The notes under the pieces were generated by a model. The model made no database searches, had not been told where the DNA came from, and worked only from the letters and a program-made list of their open reading frames with translations. Of a DNA stretch of 64,000 nucleotides, positions 19,541-28,854 are shown in pieces (within the stretch, counting starts at the first letter, position 1; every line of letters begins with the position of its first letter). The position numbers and the translations under genes were made by a program. Source of the stretch: CAVZLD01 sp963776055 (GTDB lineage Bacteria; Planctomycetota; Planctomycetia; Pirellulales; Pirellulaceae); NCBI GenBank assembly GCA_963776055.1, contig CAVZLD010000011.1, forward strand, positions 372,001-436,000. Direction: 5' to 3'.

Positions 19541-21599
19541 CTACGGAAAATTCTCATTTGCCGGCGCGAAGACCCCGGCGAAGCCTCCGGTGGTGACCAA
19601 CCGAAGCTTCAGGGTTTCGCCGCCGGACACAACACGGGTGGTTTCTGCCAGTTCCGTCGGCCGCTCACCGGAATCCGGCGTATCCGCGAAGCTGCGCAGC
19701 GACCATGTCCCGGAACGAAGGAAATCAAGGCGAACGGCCAGCTCCAAGGGCTCTTCGCCGTTCATCGCGGCCAGCCACCAACGGTCTCCGGAACGCCGCG
19801 CGATGACGACGTGCTCCGCGACTTCGGCCGCGCACACCACGGTCTCATCCCATACGGTCGGCAGTCCACGGAAGAACTCGATTCCGGGCGCCCCTCGATA
19901 GTGGATCGGGCGATCGCAGAGCACCAGCAGGGGACTCTCGTAGACTACCGCCATGGCCAGTTGCCGGGACCGACTGCCGATCACCTCCGCCGGTTGCGTG
20001 ATCTGAAATTCCGCGGCCGTCCGATTCAAGAACCCGCCCGGAGTGAAGTCCATCGGCCCCAGCAACCCGCGCGTAAAGGGCAGCGTGATGGTATGCCGCG
20101 GGGAACAGGTATCACTCTGCAGCTTGTTGTACTCATTTCCCAAGACACCTTCTTGCGTGATGTAATTGGGCCAGGTCCTGCGCCAGTCCGGTCGGCTTGT
20201 ACGCTCCATGGAAATTGATCAGCAGGCGGTGTTTTGCCGCCGTCTGAATCACTTCCACGTACCACTGCACCGTCTCCTGGCTGTCGCTGTTCATAAAGTC
20301 AATCTTCAAACCGGCGGCTCCCAGGCCGGCGAAATAGCCGCACGCACGATCGATTCCGTAGCGATGCAGATCGTAGGAGTGGAGCCAGATCAACGGACGA
20401 ATTCCCTTTTTCTTGGCGTGGGCCAAGATGGTCGGCAAATCGATGTAGGGCATGCTCTTCGCAAAATCAACTGGTGGCAAGGATGGCTGTTCGCCTCCCA
20501 GGTTCAGTGCGACAGCGTGGCTGCTCATGTTCTTGTACCAGTACCAATCGACAAGCTGGTAGGACCACCCCATTTCCGCCGCAAAATCGATGTACTCCTT
20601 GTGCGATCGCGTATCGCCTCGACATAAGACACCTTCATACTCCGGAAGGTAGGGGTTTTGGCCGGTCCACCACGCATCCCAAGCAGATATCCCGGGCTTG
20701 ATCCACGCCGTGTCATCTAAGCGGCAGGGAGTCGCCAAGGTCGCAATCAAATCGGAAGAGATCAACTCCGCGGAAGTCCGAGCGATCATCAAGACACGCC
20801 ACGGACTGGAACAAGGAGGCTGTGCGACGACGCATCCGCGACCGTCATTGCGATCTGCCAAGGTGACGCGCACCGTAGATGACCCGCTGCCCGTCAGGAA
20901 GATGCCGGCCCAGTCCAGAAGATCCGACTCAGCCACGGCCACGTAACAATTCGGTGTCTGGACGAGCAGTGGCAGAACACTCAGGTAGGGCTGCTGGTCG
21001 AACTCGCCATCGCCACGAAACTGTGGAATCGTGCTCAGTGTGCACTCCGGATACTGGTTCTCGGCGCATTTCGAGGGTTCTCCGGCCCAACAACGATAGT
21101 CTTCGTGAAAGGCAAACTCCGTTAATTCTCGCGTTAGAACAACTTCGCCCGAATCCCAATCCGCCGGCAGGGTGTAGCGGAAAGCCACGCCATCATCGAA
21201 GACACGCACAAGCAATCCATACGAGGAATCCGAGACTTGCGGATCATTCAACTGCAAAGCCAGTTGATTCCAGTGATCGCGCACGATGCGTCGTTTGCCA
21301 AAGGCGTTTTCCCAGCTCCCGTCGTGATCCGACCGTTCTGCAATCGCGATTTGCGTCGTGCGCCCTAAGCTCACACCATTGTCAAACTCCAAGCCCAAAG
21401 CGGACGCATCCAACACCGGTTGTCCATCCACATCCACTCGATAGCGCAGTCCCTCCTCGTCGGAAACCGTAACGACCACACTGCCATCCGGGGACGTAAC
21501 CCGGTGCTCCGCCCCTATCGATGCTGCGCTGCCGACCAGACCAAGAAACAGCACGACCATCCCCCATGTGGTCGGCCAAATTTGCACATCACGTTGCAT
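19541..21599 (-). CDS. Glycoside hydrolase family 97 (alpha-glucosidase/galactosidase, frameshifted)
   Basis: GH97 enzymes act on alpha-linked glucose or galactose and are usually periplasmic. The signal peptide is WGMVVLFLGLVGSAASIGA. The N-terminal beta domain (~residues 30-270) contains YGLLVRVFDDGVAFRYTLP; the barrel has GISAWDAWWTG, WSYQLVDWYWY, LKIDFMNSD and LINFHGAYKPTGL, and the C-terminal domain closes the protein. One frame ends just after YKPTGLA; removing one base of the CC at about 20183-20184 gives LRRTWPNYITQEGV, the conserved continuation. The repaired length is ~686 residues, normal for the family. GAAGGGAT precedes ATG 21599. Whether it is an inverting or retaining member was not resolved. 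Confidence 0.9.
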
Positions 21600-21732
21600 G
21601 ATTCTATCCCTTCATTGATTCCATCTCGCGCTGGAATCGAGGCTGCCGAGTCGTCACGAAGCCAGCCGTGCCGGTCCCCGGTTACGACGTCGCCTCCTGC
21701 TCCAGTCGCTGTCGCGACGCGTCATTGCCATC

Positions 21733-21741
21733 TGTTATACT
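21733..21741 (+). promoter_or_regulatory. Extended -10 element placing the start codon near +1
   Basis: TGTTATACT fits an extended -10 (TG-n-TATACT, hexamer 21736-21741). Transcription would start near 21748, with the ATG of the small membrane protein at 21750, so the mRNA may be leaderless. No ribosome site is seen before that ATG. Confidence 0.4.
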
Positions 21742-21749
21742 GTTTCACT

Positions 21750-22040
21750 ATGGTAATGCCCACTTCCGATCCGACGCGTGAATTCTGGGAAACGCTCGCC
21801 AAGATTCTGCTGCGCTGTGCCCTGCTTGGCTTTCTGCTGCTGCTGTTCTGGTTCGGGACCGTCACTTTGGCAGGTAACCTTGTGTACGACGTCCACAGCC
21901 GTCTTTTGGGAATTCCGAGGGACCGCCTGCAGATCATTCACTACTGCGGAATGGGTCTAACGAAACTCGTAATTGGCTGTTTCTTCCTGATTCCCTGGGT
22001 GGCCATTCGACTCGTGCTCCGACAACCTCCGACACGATGA
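21750..22040 (+). CDS. Small two-helix membrane protein, DUF6868-like
   Basis: A 96-residue protein with two membrane segments: LLRCALLGFLLLLFWFGTVT and GLTKLVIGCFFLIPWVAI. The stretch between them (VYDVHSRLLGIPRDRLQIIHY) matches what I remember of the DUF6868 pattern, which usually contains IHYAGMAL as well; here it is IHYCGMGL. Function is unknown. ATG 21750 starts a few residues before the first helix. It stands alone between GH97 (divergent) and ecotin. Confidence 0.65.
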   Translation: MVMPTSDPTREFWETLAKILLRCALLGFLLLLFWFGTVTLAGNLVYDVHSRLLGIPRDRLQIIHYCGMGLTKLVIGCFFLIPWVAIRLVLRQPPTR

Positions 22041-22164
22041 CCAGGGCGAGTGCTCGGGCACAGCTTTCCTCCTGACCGGGGCCACCACCGGTTCCACCGG
22101 TGGTTCGTTGAGCAAGCAGCCGTCCGGACCGGCGGCGAAATGAGTTCCGGTAGTGGTGGGCTAA

Positions 22165-22173
22165 TGGTACAAT
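22165..22173 (+). promoter_or_regulatory. Extended -10 element upstream of ecotin
   Basis: TGGTACAAT (TG-n-TACAAT) at 22165-22173 would start transcription near 22180 and give a ~64-nt leader before GTG 22244. No convincing -35 box is seen. Confidence 0.35.
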
Positions 22174-22243
22174 CCGTCCTTACGATGTACCTGCGGCCTA
22201 TCCACAGAACGACAGTTCCACGACACAGGGAGGATGCCCCAGC

Positions 22244-22729
22244 GTGAACGGCATGACGATCATCGGAGTGACCATACTGACACTTGCCGCGAGCCTCTCG
22301 GCATTCGGTGCAGAACACCCACAGCTCAAAGCCTTTCCCTCGGCGGAGGAGGGGATGGAGCGGTTTGTCATCGTATTGCCTCACAAGGAACGCGGTGAGG
22401 AGGAAGGCTTCCAAGTCGAAATTATCGTCGGCAAGACGATGTTGACTGACGGAGTCAATTTGCTGCGATTGGGGAACAAGATCGAGCCACGACCGTTGAA
22501 GGGATGGGGCTACACCTACTACAAAGTCACCGGGCCAGGAGTCACAGCCAGCACGCTGATGGCTGTGCCGGAAGGGACGCCCCAAGTCGAGAAGTTTGTA
22601 CCAGCCACCCCATTGCTGATCCCATACAACAGTCGCCTTCCGGTCGTCATTTACGTGCCCAAGGGCCTGGAAGTCCGCTACCGGATCTGGACCGCACCCG
22701 AGACAACCGAAAAGGCGGTCCAAGGGTAA
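22244..22729 (+). CDS. eco: Ecotin-type serine protease inhibitor
   Basis: Ecotin is a periplasmic dimeric inhibitor of chymotrypsin-fold proteases. The match covers the whole 161 residues: signal peptide ILTLAASLSAFGA, ERFVIVLPHK, VEIIVGKTMLTDG, LKGWGYTYYKV, LPVVIYVPKGLEVRYRIW. The reactive loop reads ASTLMAVP, so the P1 residue aligning with Met84 of the E. coli protein is Leu (residue 105). The two cysteines that form a disulfide near this loop in E. coli are absent. GTG 22244 is chosen because AGGGAGGA (22227-22234) has correct spacing to it and not to the downstream ATG 22253. Confidence 0.92.
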   Translation: MNGMTIIGVTILTLAASLSAFGAEHPQLKAFPSAEEGMERFVIVLPHKERGEEEGFQVEIIVGKTMLTDGVNLLRLGNKIEPRPLKGWGYTYYKVTGPGVTASTLMAVPEGTPQVEKFVPATPLLIPYNSRLPVVIYVPKGLEVRYRIWTAPETTEKAVQG

Positions 22730-22768
22730 GCCGGATTTCTGCTGGAACCATCGCAAGGGAGACTGGCG

Positions 22769-23644
22769 ATGCCCAGAGCCAAAGCCGTCGACCGTGGACG
22801 GCCAGCATCTTGGCGTGAACACTGGTACGAAGTCATTTTCGAAGCGGATACCCCCGCCGGTAAGCTCTTCGATGTGCTGCTGTTGATCGCCATTCTGCTG
22901 AGCGTTCTGGTCGTCATGTGCGAGAGTGTCGACTCGATTCGCCAGAGATATCCGAAACTGTTGATTTCAGCGGAGTGGTTCTTCACGGTTCTGTTCACCA
23001 TTGAGTATGGCGTGAGAATCCTGTGTGCCCGTCGGCCACTCCGATACATCTTCAGTTTCTATGGCATTGTCGATCTGCTGGCGATCATCCCGACGTACAT
23101 GACGATTCTGCCCTTGTTCCAGACACAGCCAACGGCACAGCGACTGGCAGTGATTCGCGCCTTGCGACTGTTGCGTGCCTTCCGAATCTTCAAGCTCGCG
23201 CACATGCTGTCCGAAGCGATCGCTTTGCGCCAGGCGATCTGGGCCGCTCGAGCAAAAGTGGCCGTCTTCTTATCCTTCGTGTTGATCGCCATCGTGATTG
23301 TGGGAGCCACAATGCATCTGATCGAGGGACGCCGCGTGGACTCAGAAGGACACTCGGTCGCCAGTGGATTCGACTCGATTCCGGAAAGCATGTACTGGGC
23401 AATTGTCACGATGACAACCGTGGGCTACGGTGATGTTTCGCCAACGACTGCCATCGGAAAGTCGCTCGCCGCTTGTATGATGATCCTCGGTTACTGCATG
23501 ATCATTATCCCCACCGGTATTGTCTCCGCAGAACTGGCACAGAGTCGCGGAAAAGTCCTTACCACGCAAGTGTGCCCCGAATGCATGTCCGAAGGTCACG
23601 ACTCCGACGCCGTCTACTGCAAATTCTGCGGCGAGAAACTCTAG
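22769..23644 (+). CDS. Voltage-gated (Kv-type) potassium channel with zinc-ribbon tail
   Basis: A 291-residue six-helix cation channel. S4 carries regularly spaced arginines (RLAVIRALRLLRAFRIFK, residues ~125-142), the sensor pattern of voltage-gated channels. The selectivity filter TVGYGD is at 217-222. Four tail cysteines (CPEC 269-272 and CKFC 284-287) form a putative zinc ribbon, an unusual cytosolic ending. AAGGGAG precedes ATG 22769. Its start is 40 bp after ecotin on the same strand, so co-transcription is possible without an obvious functional link. Confidence 0.92.
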   Translation: MPRAKAVDRGRPASWREHWYEVIFEADTPAGKLFDVLLLIAILLSVLVVMCESVDSIRQRYPKLLISAEWFFTVLFTIEYGVRILCARRPLRYIFSFYGIVDLLAIIPTYMTILPLFQTQPTAQRLAVIRALRLLRAFRIFKLAHMLSEAIALRQAIWAARAKVAVFLSFVLIAIVIVGATMHLIEGRRVDSEGHSVASGFDSIPESMYWAIVTMTTVGYGDVSPTTAIGKSLAACMMILGYCMIIIPTGIVSAELAQSRGKVLTTQVCPECMSEGHDSDAVYCKFCGEKL

Positions 23645-23728
23645 CCATCGTCACGAGAGAACCGTGAGATTCGCGGCAGAGTCCTTCTATGCCGATGGTG
23701 CCCCTGCCGTTGTTCTGCTGGACTCCCG

Positions 23729-24352
23729 GTCTGGCTGTTCATTCCCTATCTGCTCACTTCCCAGGTGTATACCGCTTTCGAGTTGTTGGAGAGCTGATCC
23801 AAAAAGATCTTGGCAGCAAAGGACCTTTGTCATGCACAAATGGGCATGCTTTTCGCCAGCTACCTCAACCTGTTGTTGTCGTTCATTGTCGTCGTGGCGG
23901 GTCGAATCTTCTTCGCTAGTAAACCGGTTTCCTAACGCAACTGTCTGACTTGGAGCTAGACGGAGGCTCTTGTGGCCGGCCGAGTTGAAGCGAATCACAG
24001 AGAACACCGCGGGCACAGAGCACGAGAGCATTCGAAATAGAAGGAGCTGATCTTCATGTCCTTCCAATCTTCCCCTTGTTGTGTCTCGGTGCCCTTCGTG
24101 TCCTCTGTGGTTGTGCCTCCCGTTCTTGGAAGTACTTGATATTCGGGATCTTCTGTCGTTGTCACGAAATCGAACAGTCGAACGAACCGGAGGGAGCGTT
24201 GCGAAGCAGAACGACGCGGCCAACGCAACCTACATTCTCCTGATCAAGGAGTTCGTCCGCAGCTTCTTGACGGGAATCCTGCTGGCCACGTTCTCTGGAG
24301 CGATCCAGTCCACCACCTGTTCCGTGCTGAACTCAATGTCCACAATTTACGT
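23729..24352 (+). pseudogene. Remnant of a sodium/solute symporter (SSS family)
   Basis: Three separate fragments in different frames look like one SSS transporter: VWLFIPYLLTSQVYTAFELLE from 23729 (helix 2 region), AKDLCHAQMGMLFASYLN followed by LLLSFIVVVAGRIFF (~23817-23915), and NDAANATYILLIKEFV with SGAIQSTTCSVLNSMSTIY (~24214-24350). The order matches the family, but the stretches between them are missing and an inverted-repeat element lies between the last two. No open frame could make a transporter. It continues directly into the GH27 remnant, so a sugar-uptake plus galactosidase locus seems to have decayed here. Confidence 0.7.
23994..24114. repeat. Inverted-repeat element of the CACAGAGGACAC type
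   Basis: The left end (TCACAGAGAACACCGCGGGC, from 23994) and the reverse complement of the right end (CCACAGAGGACACGAAGGGC, to 24112) are imperfect terminal inverted repeats of about 28 bp; the element is ~120 bp with no coding capacity. I recall similar CACAGAGGACAC repeats scattered in planctomycete and other genomes, but could not check. It sits inside the decayed symporter gene. Confidence 0.6.
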
Positions 24353-24360
24353 CGCCACGC

Positions 24361-24964
24361 CAATTCTGGCGAATCTCCTTCGACTTCGCAAATGATTGGG
24401 AAGCACTCGAAAAACAGTGGGATCGTTGCGTCACTTGGGCACCCTATGTCACTCCTGGGCACCGGCCGGACCCAGATATGCTGCCGCTCGGCAAATTGGC
24501 ATCCGCGGCGAGGTCGGGGAAGCCCGCTCCACGAATTTCAGTCGCGATGAGCAGTACACTCGGATGACTCTCTGGTGCATCTTTCGTTCGCCGCTGATGT
24601 TCGGGGGCCATCTCCCGGAATCCGGTTCTTTCGCACTGCGTTTGATTTCGAACGCGGAAGTGCTTGCACTCAACCAGCACAGCCGGCACAATCACTCGGT
24701 GTGCAAGAGCGACACCAGCGTCACCTGGATCGCGGACGCCTCCGATGACGGCGTCAAATACCTGGCGCCGTTCAACATCGGCCAGAATCCGCAGGAGATT
24801 TCGTTCCATTTCTCTCAGGAAAAATGCACGGAGCATATCACCTGCAAGACCTTTGGGCGGGAAAGGACTTGGGCCTTTATGTCGACCGGTTCACGGCAAC
24901 GATTCCGGCGCACGGAGCAGGTCGGTACCGCATGGCACAATCGACAGCAAGTCACGGCAACTGA
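24361..24964 (+). pseudogene. C-terminal remnant of a GH27 alpha-galactosidase
   Basis: Fragments read FWRISFDFANDWEALEKQWD, WAPYVTPGHRPDPDMLPLGK, then after a frame change GIRGEVGEARSTNFSRDEQY and MTLWCIFRSPLMFGGHLPES, and after a second change DLWAGKDLGLYVDRFTATIP to a stop at 24964. These are the second half of the barrel and the C-terminal domain of a GH27 enzyme. Breaks at ~24497 (GGG read as GG) and ~24845 may be errors, but the first ~250 residues and the catalytic Asp are absent, so the gene is dead. The DUF5060 gene starts 75 bp downstream. Confidence 0.8.
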
Positions 24965-25038
24965 ACTCGAACTGCAGATCGATCAGCGCGTGGCAACTCG
25001 GAATATGATGACCAAACCATAGAAGGGAAAACAAGCAG

Positions 25039-28000
25039 ATGAACACACGTCTTTCTGGCCACTCACAGCGAATGTTGTCCTTGCTTTCGATCCTCCTAGC
25101 AAACTCGATGGTCTGGGCGGACGGTGTAACTCCCCTGGTGGACGCGAGCGTCGTCTTTTTGGAGAAGGACGGGCTCGTGGCCGTCGAGGCGGAACACTTT
25201 TATCAACAGACGGCGACAGAGAAGCGAGCTTTTCACCTGACAACGGCGGAACAAATCCCTGACATTCAACCGGATGGCGACCCATCGCACGTCGCCGGGG
25301 CGAGTGGAGGGGCGTACGTCGAGGTTTTGCCCGATACGCGTCGCACCCACGGCGATCGGTTGATCCAAGGTGAGAATTTTTCGCCCACCGCCGGCAAGAT
25401 GGCCGTGCTGCACTACAAGGTGCACTTTACGCAGCCCGGTCGCTACTACGTCTGGGTCCGGGCCTATTCGACCGGTTCGGAGGACAATGGCCTGCACGTT
25501 GGAATCAACGGAGAATGGCCAGAAACCGGGCAGCGTCTGCAGTGGTGCCAAGGCAAGAAAACGTGGCGTTGGGAGAGCAAACAGCGCACGCAACAAGAGC
25601 ATTGCGGCGAGCCCTACAAAATCTACTTGGATATCCCCAAGGCCGGGGAATACGAGATTCAGTTTTCGATGCGGGAAGACGGGTTTGAGTTTGACAAGTG
25701 GATCATGACCAAGGATCGTGAGTTCGTGCGTCCGGAAGGAGTCGGGCCCGATCCGTTAATGCACTTGGGCGCCTTGCCGACTGCGTTCGCATTCGTTCCG
25801 GCGAAGAAACCATTCCCGCCCCATTGGGGTGATCCTCCCGCCATCGAAACGCGTGACCTGCGTCCCTTGCCTGGCGGCTACGGGCAAGGCAGCTCAACAC
25901 TGGCACACTGGATCCAAGAGAATCTCGACAAAGATGCGCAGAACGTCCCGCAGGACGCGGCAGCCGCCCTGTTCATGCCAGCAAGAACGTTCGACATCAC
26001 AGGCTCCAAGTACTACCTGGACCGCGACAAATGGCTGGCGATCAATCCCGATCGCAACCAGAGTGCGAAAGCGACACGCGCTTTTCCATACCCCAGCGGT
26101 ACCTATCACGTAACCCTGCAAGCCGTTGGCGAAAGCGATGGCAAGTCCACTTACCGATTGATGATCGGCGACGTCACCATTGGAGAATTCACTTGCCCCT
26201 TGAGCCAGCAGACCTACGAGGAGGGGCCAGCCTTTCACAAGACGTGGAAGGATATCCGGATCACGGAAGGAGCAATAGTCGCCGTGCAATCACAGATCGC
26301 CTCCGAGGATGGACAGGAGCATAGTCGGGCCCGATGGGCCGCCATCCAGTTCGAACCTGCCGACGACGAAACCCGCGAATTGGCCAAGCCGTTCCTGGCC
26401 AAACAAGCAGACCGTTCCGCGCAGCAAGCTGCAGCACCTTCCACTCCGATCGACAGTCCGACGCGTCCTTCCAGTACCACGCCACTGATCGAACCGCGAC
26501 AACCCGATGGAGACGGGTCGGTGGCTGTGACGGGGGAGTTGAAAACGTGGCACAAAGTCACGCTCACAGCCGACGGACCCTACGCACACGAGCAGGACAA
26601 TCAGCCGAACCCGTTTACTGACTACCGGATGAACGTCAAGTTCTCGCACGCCGACGGAATCACGTACGTCGTGCCCGGGTATTTTGCGGCGGACGGCGAC
26701 GCTGCGAACAGCTCCGCCGAATCAGGAACAAAATGGCGCGCTCACTTCGCTCCGGATCGAACCGGTCAATGGCAGTACGAAATGGAATTCCAGCAAGGCG
26801 TCCTCGCCGCCCTGGACTCCGACATTGCCGCCAATCCGGTCGAGCCGCTTCATGGGAAGACGGGAATGATCAAAATCGAACCGAGCGACAAGCAGCAGCG
26901 CGATCTGCGAGCACATGGTTGCCTGCAATACGTCGGCAAACACTACCTGCAGTTCGCCGGGTCCGGCCAGTATTTTCTGAAGATCGGCGCTGACGCCCCG
27001 GAAACGCTCCTGGCCTACTCGGACTTCGACAACACGATTGCCGGTAAGCCGGACAAGGCACCGCTCAAATCCTGGGCGCCCCACGTCCGCGATTGGCAAG
27101 CGGGTGACCCCACCTGGAAGGACGGCCGCGGCAAGGGCCTGATTGGTGCGGTCAACTATCTCTCGCAAAAAGGCTGCAACGCGTTCTCGTTTCTAACGTA
27201 CAACGCCGGAGGGGATGGCGACAACGTGTGGCCGTTCATTCAGCGTGACGACAAACTGCATTACGACTGCAGCAAATTGGATCAGTGGGGCATTCTTTTT
27301 GACCACGGAACGCATCGAGGAATGTACTTGCACTTCAAGATGCAAGAAACAGAAAACGACGATCACCGTCGCGGCCAGGGCGGCGGGATGGTTGCCGAGT
27401 CGCTGGATGGCGGCAATCTCGGTTCGCAACGCAAACTGTACTGCCGAGAAATGGTCGCTCGGTTTGCCCACAACTTGGCGCTGAACTGGAATCTGGGGGA
27501 AGAGAATACACAGACCACAGCCCAACAGAAAGCGATGATCGATTACATCGCGGCGATGGATCCGTACGATCATCCGATCGTCGTTCATACCTTTCCCGAC
27601 CAGCAGACGAAGGTCTACAAGCCCCTCCTCGGCCAGCAATCCAAGCTTGCTGGCACATCATTACAGAACAGCCACATCAAGAACACGCATTCTGACACGG
27701 TCCGGTGGGTCTCGGCATCCGCGCAGGTCGGAAAGCCCTGGGTCGTAGCGTTCGACGAATCCGGTTCGGCTGCGCACGGACAGTGCCCTGACCTCGGCTA
27801 TCAGGGTTTTGACGGCCGAGACCGATCCGGCAAGATGATCTACACGGAACACGAAGTCCGGCAGGATACGCTTTGGGGCACCCTGATGGGCGGGGGAGCC
27901 GGATGTGAGTATTACTTCGGCTACCAGTTTTCCGAAAACGATCTGCTGTGCGAAGACTGGCGCAGCCGCGATCGAAGTTGGGATTATGGACGGATCGCGA

Positions 28001-28332
28001 TCGAGTTCTTTCATCAGCACGAGATCCCGTTCTGGGAGATGCAGAACCAGGACCAGTTGATTGGAAACGTAAAGCACGACAATTCCGCCTATTGCTTTGC
28101 CAAGACGAACGACACGTACCTGGTTTATCTCCCCAAGGGTGGAACAAGAATGCTGGATCTGCGTGACGTAGACGGTGACTACGAGGTGATGTGGTTCAAC
28201 CCACGGACCGGTGGCGAGTTGGCGGAAGGTTCGGTGCGGAAAGTCTCCGGCGGGCGGGAAGTCTCTCTCGGAAATCCGCCGGACGACGCCGATCAGGACT
28301 GGCTGGTCGTGATCCGGAACGACCGAGCATGA
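25039..28332 (+). CDS. Large secreted DUF5060 / DUF4038-like glycoside hydrolase
   Basis: 1097 residues, intact frame. After a signal peptide (MLSLLSILLANSMVWA) come two carbohydrate-binding-like beta domains (LVAVEAEHFYQQ to ~240, with GRYYVWVRAYSTGSEDN; second ~310-440). A low-complexity linker rich in Ser/Pro/Thr (~460-495) leads to DUF5060 (KVTLTADGPYAHEQD, ~510-590). The barrel follows (GCNAFSFLTYNAGGDGDN; NWNLGEENTQTT; HTFPDQQTKVY), and the C-terminal part (TYLVYLPKGGTRMLDLRDVD) is a collagen-binding-like beta domain. Related proteins act on glycans, but substrate is unknown. GAAGGGAAAA upstream of ATG 25039 is the ribosome site. It is the first intact gene after the gene remnants. Confidence 0.88.
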   Translation: MNTRLSGHSQRMLSLLSILLANSMVWADGVTPLVDASVVFLEKDGLVAVEAEHFYQQTATEKRAFHLTTAEQIPDIQPDGDPSHVAGASGGAYVEVLPDTRRTHGDRLIQGENFSPTAGKMAVLHYKVHFTQPGRYYVWVRAYSTGSEDNGLHVGINGEWPETGQRLQWCQGKKTWRWESKQRTQQEHCGEPYKIYLDIPKAGEYEIQFSMREDGFEFDKWIMTKDREFVRPEGVGPDPLMHLGALPTAFAFVPAKKPFPPHWGDPPAIETRDLRPLPGGYGQGSSTLAHWIQENLDKDAQNVPQDAAAALFMPARTFDITGSKYYLDRDKWLAINPDRNQSAKATRAFPYPSGTYHVTLQAVGESDGKSTYRLMIGDVTIGEFTCPLSQQTYEEGPAFHKTWKDIRITEGAIVAVQSQIASEDGQEHSRARWAAIQFEPADDETRELAKPFLAKQADRSAQQAAAPSTPIDSPTRPSSTTPLIEPRQPDGDGSVAVTGELKTWHKVTLTADGPYAHEQDNQPNPFTDYRMNVKFSHADGITYVVPGYFAADGDAANSSAESGTKWRAHFAPDRTGQWQYEMEFQQGVLAALDSDIAANPVEPLHGKTGMIKIEPSDKQQRDLRAHGCLQYVGKHYLQFAGSGQYFLKIGADAPETLLAYSDFDNTIAGKPDKAPLKSWAPHVRDWQAGDPTWKDGRGKGLIGAVNYLSQKGCNAFSFLTYNAGGDGDNVWPFIQRDDKLHYDCSKLDQWGILFDHGTHRGMYLHFKMQETENDDHRRGQGGGMVAESLDGGNLGSQRKLYCREMVARFAHNLALNWNLGEENTQTTAQQKAMIDYIAAMDPYDHPIVVHTFPDQQTKVYKPLLGQQSKLAGTSLQNSHIKNTHSDTVRWVSASAQVGKPWVVAFDESGSAAHGQCPDLGYQGFDGRDRSGKMIYTEHEVRQDTLWGTLMGGGAGCEYYFGYQFSENDLLCEDWRSRDRSWDYGRIAIEFFHQHEIPFWEMQNQDQLIGNVKHDNSAYCFAKTNDTYLVYLPKGGTRMLDLRDVDGDYEVMWFNPRTGGELAEGSVRKVSGGREVSLGNPPDDADQDWLVVIRNDRA

Positions 28333-28854
28333 TTCCGGGGCGGATCGTGCTCGGCGAACGGGGGCGAGTGGGATGGTAGTGTGCCGTCCAAACCACCCAA
28401 ACGGAATCGGCGCTGAACGACCGTTTGGCGACACCACCTCAAGCCAAAACGTTGATCGATCAACTGACCGTGGCGGCATCGAAGAAACGACAGGGCGATC
28501 GCGTCTTCCGGCATCGTCGCTTGGACGCCGAATCGGGTGGGCGCTCGCGCCGTGTGAATGGTGTTCGCCACCCGTCGTGTTCAGCCGGTTGGATCGGATG
28601 GATTTGCGCGGCGCTGAGCGATTGACGAGTGGTGGGCTCAGCGATAAGCGCAAGCCCACCAACAAACACGGCCCAACAACGAACACGGCCCAACAACTCG
28701 ACCGAACCCTTCCACAATTACAATTCTGCGACCTCGATACTACAATCTCCCAGCCAACAGAATCGTTCCGCGGACGGGACGCGACAGGTCCGTTGCGTGC
28801 CTTTTCGCGCCCCGTCCGCCCACTCATTTCTTGCCTCCACCGAACGGACGAAGG
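28333..28854. other. Intergenic region with hairpin repeat
   Basis: No gene is seen on either strand that resembles a known family. It contains the GGTGGGCT/AGCCCACC hairpin listed next and a short tandem repeat built on ACGGCCCAACAAC around 28665-28700. A promoter for the glycosylase was not identified. Confidence 0.4.
28631..28660. repeat. GGTGGGCT/AGCCCACC hairpin of the GGGTGGGC family
   Basis: GGTGGGCT (28631-28638) and AGCCCACC (28653-28660) are perfect 8-bp arms around a 14-base loop, CAGCGATAAGCGCA. Related elements occur near 10291, 46567 and 49118. Confidence 0.6.

Noticed and set aside
18735..19901. 388-codon open frame on the + strand
   Set aside because: Antisense to the sulfatase and GH97 genes, which have family motifs.
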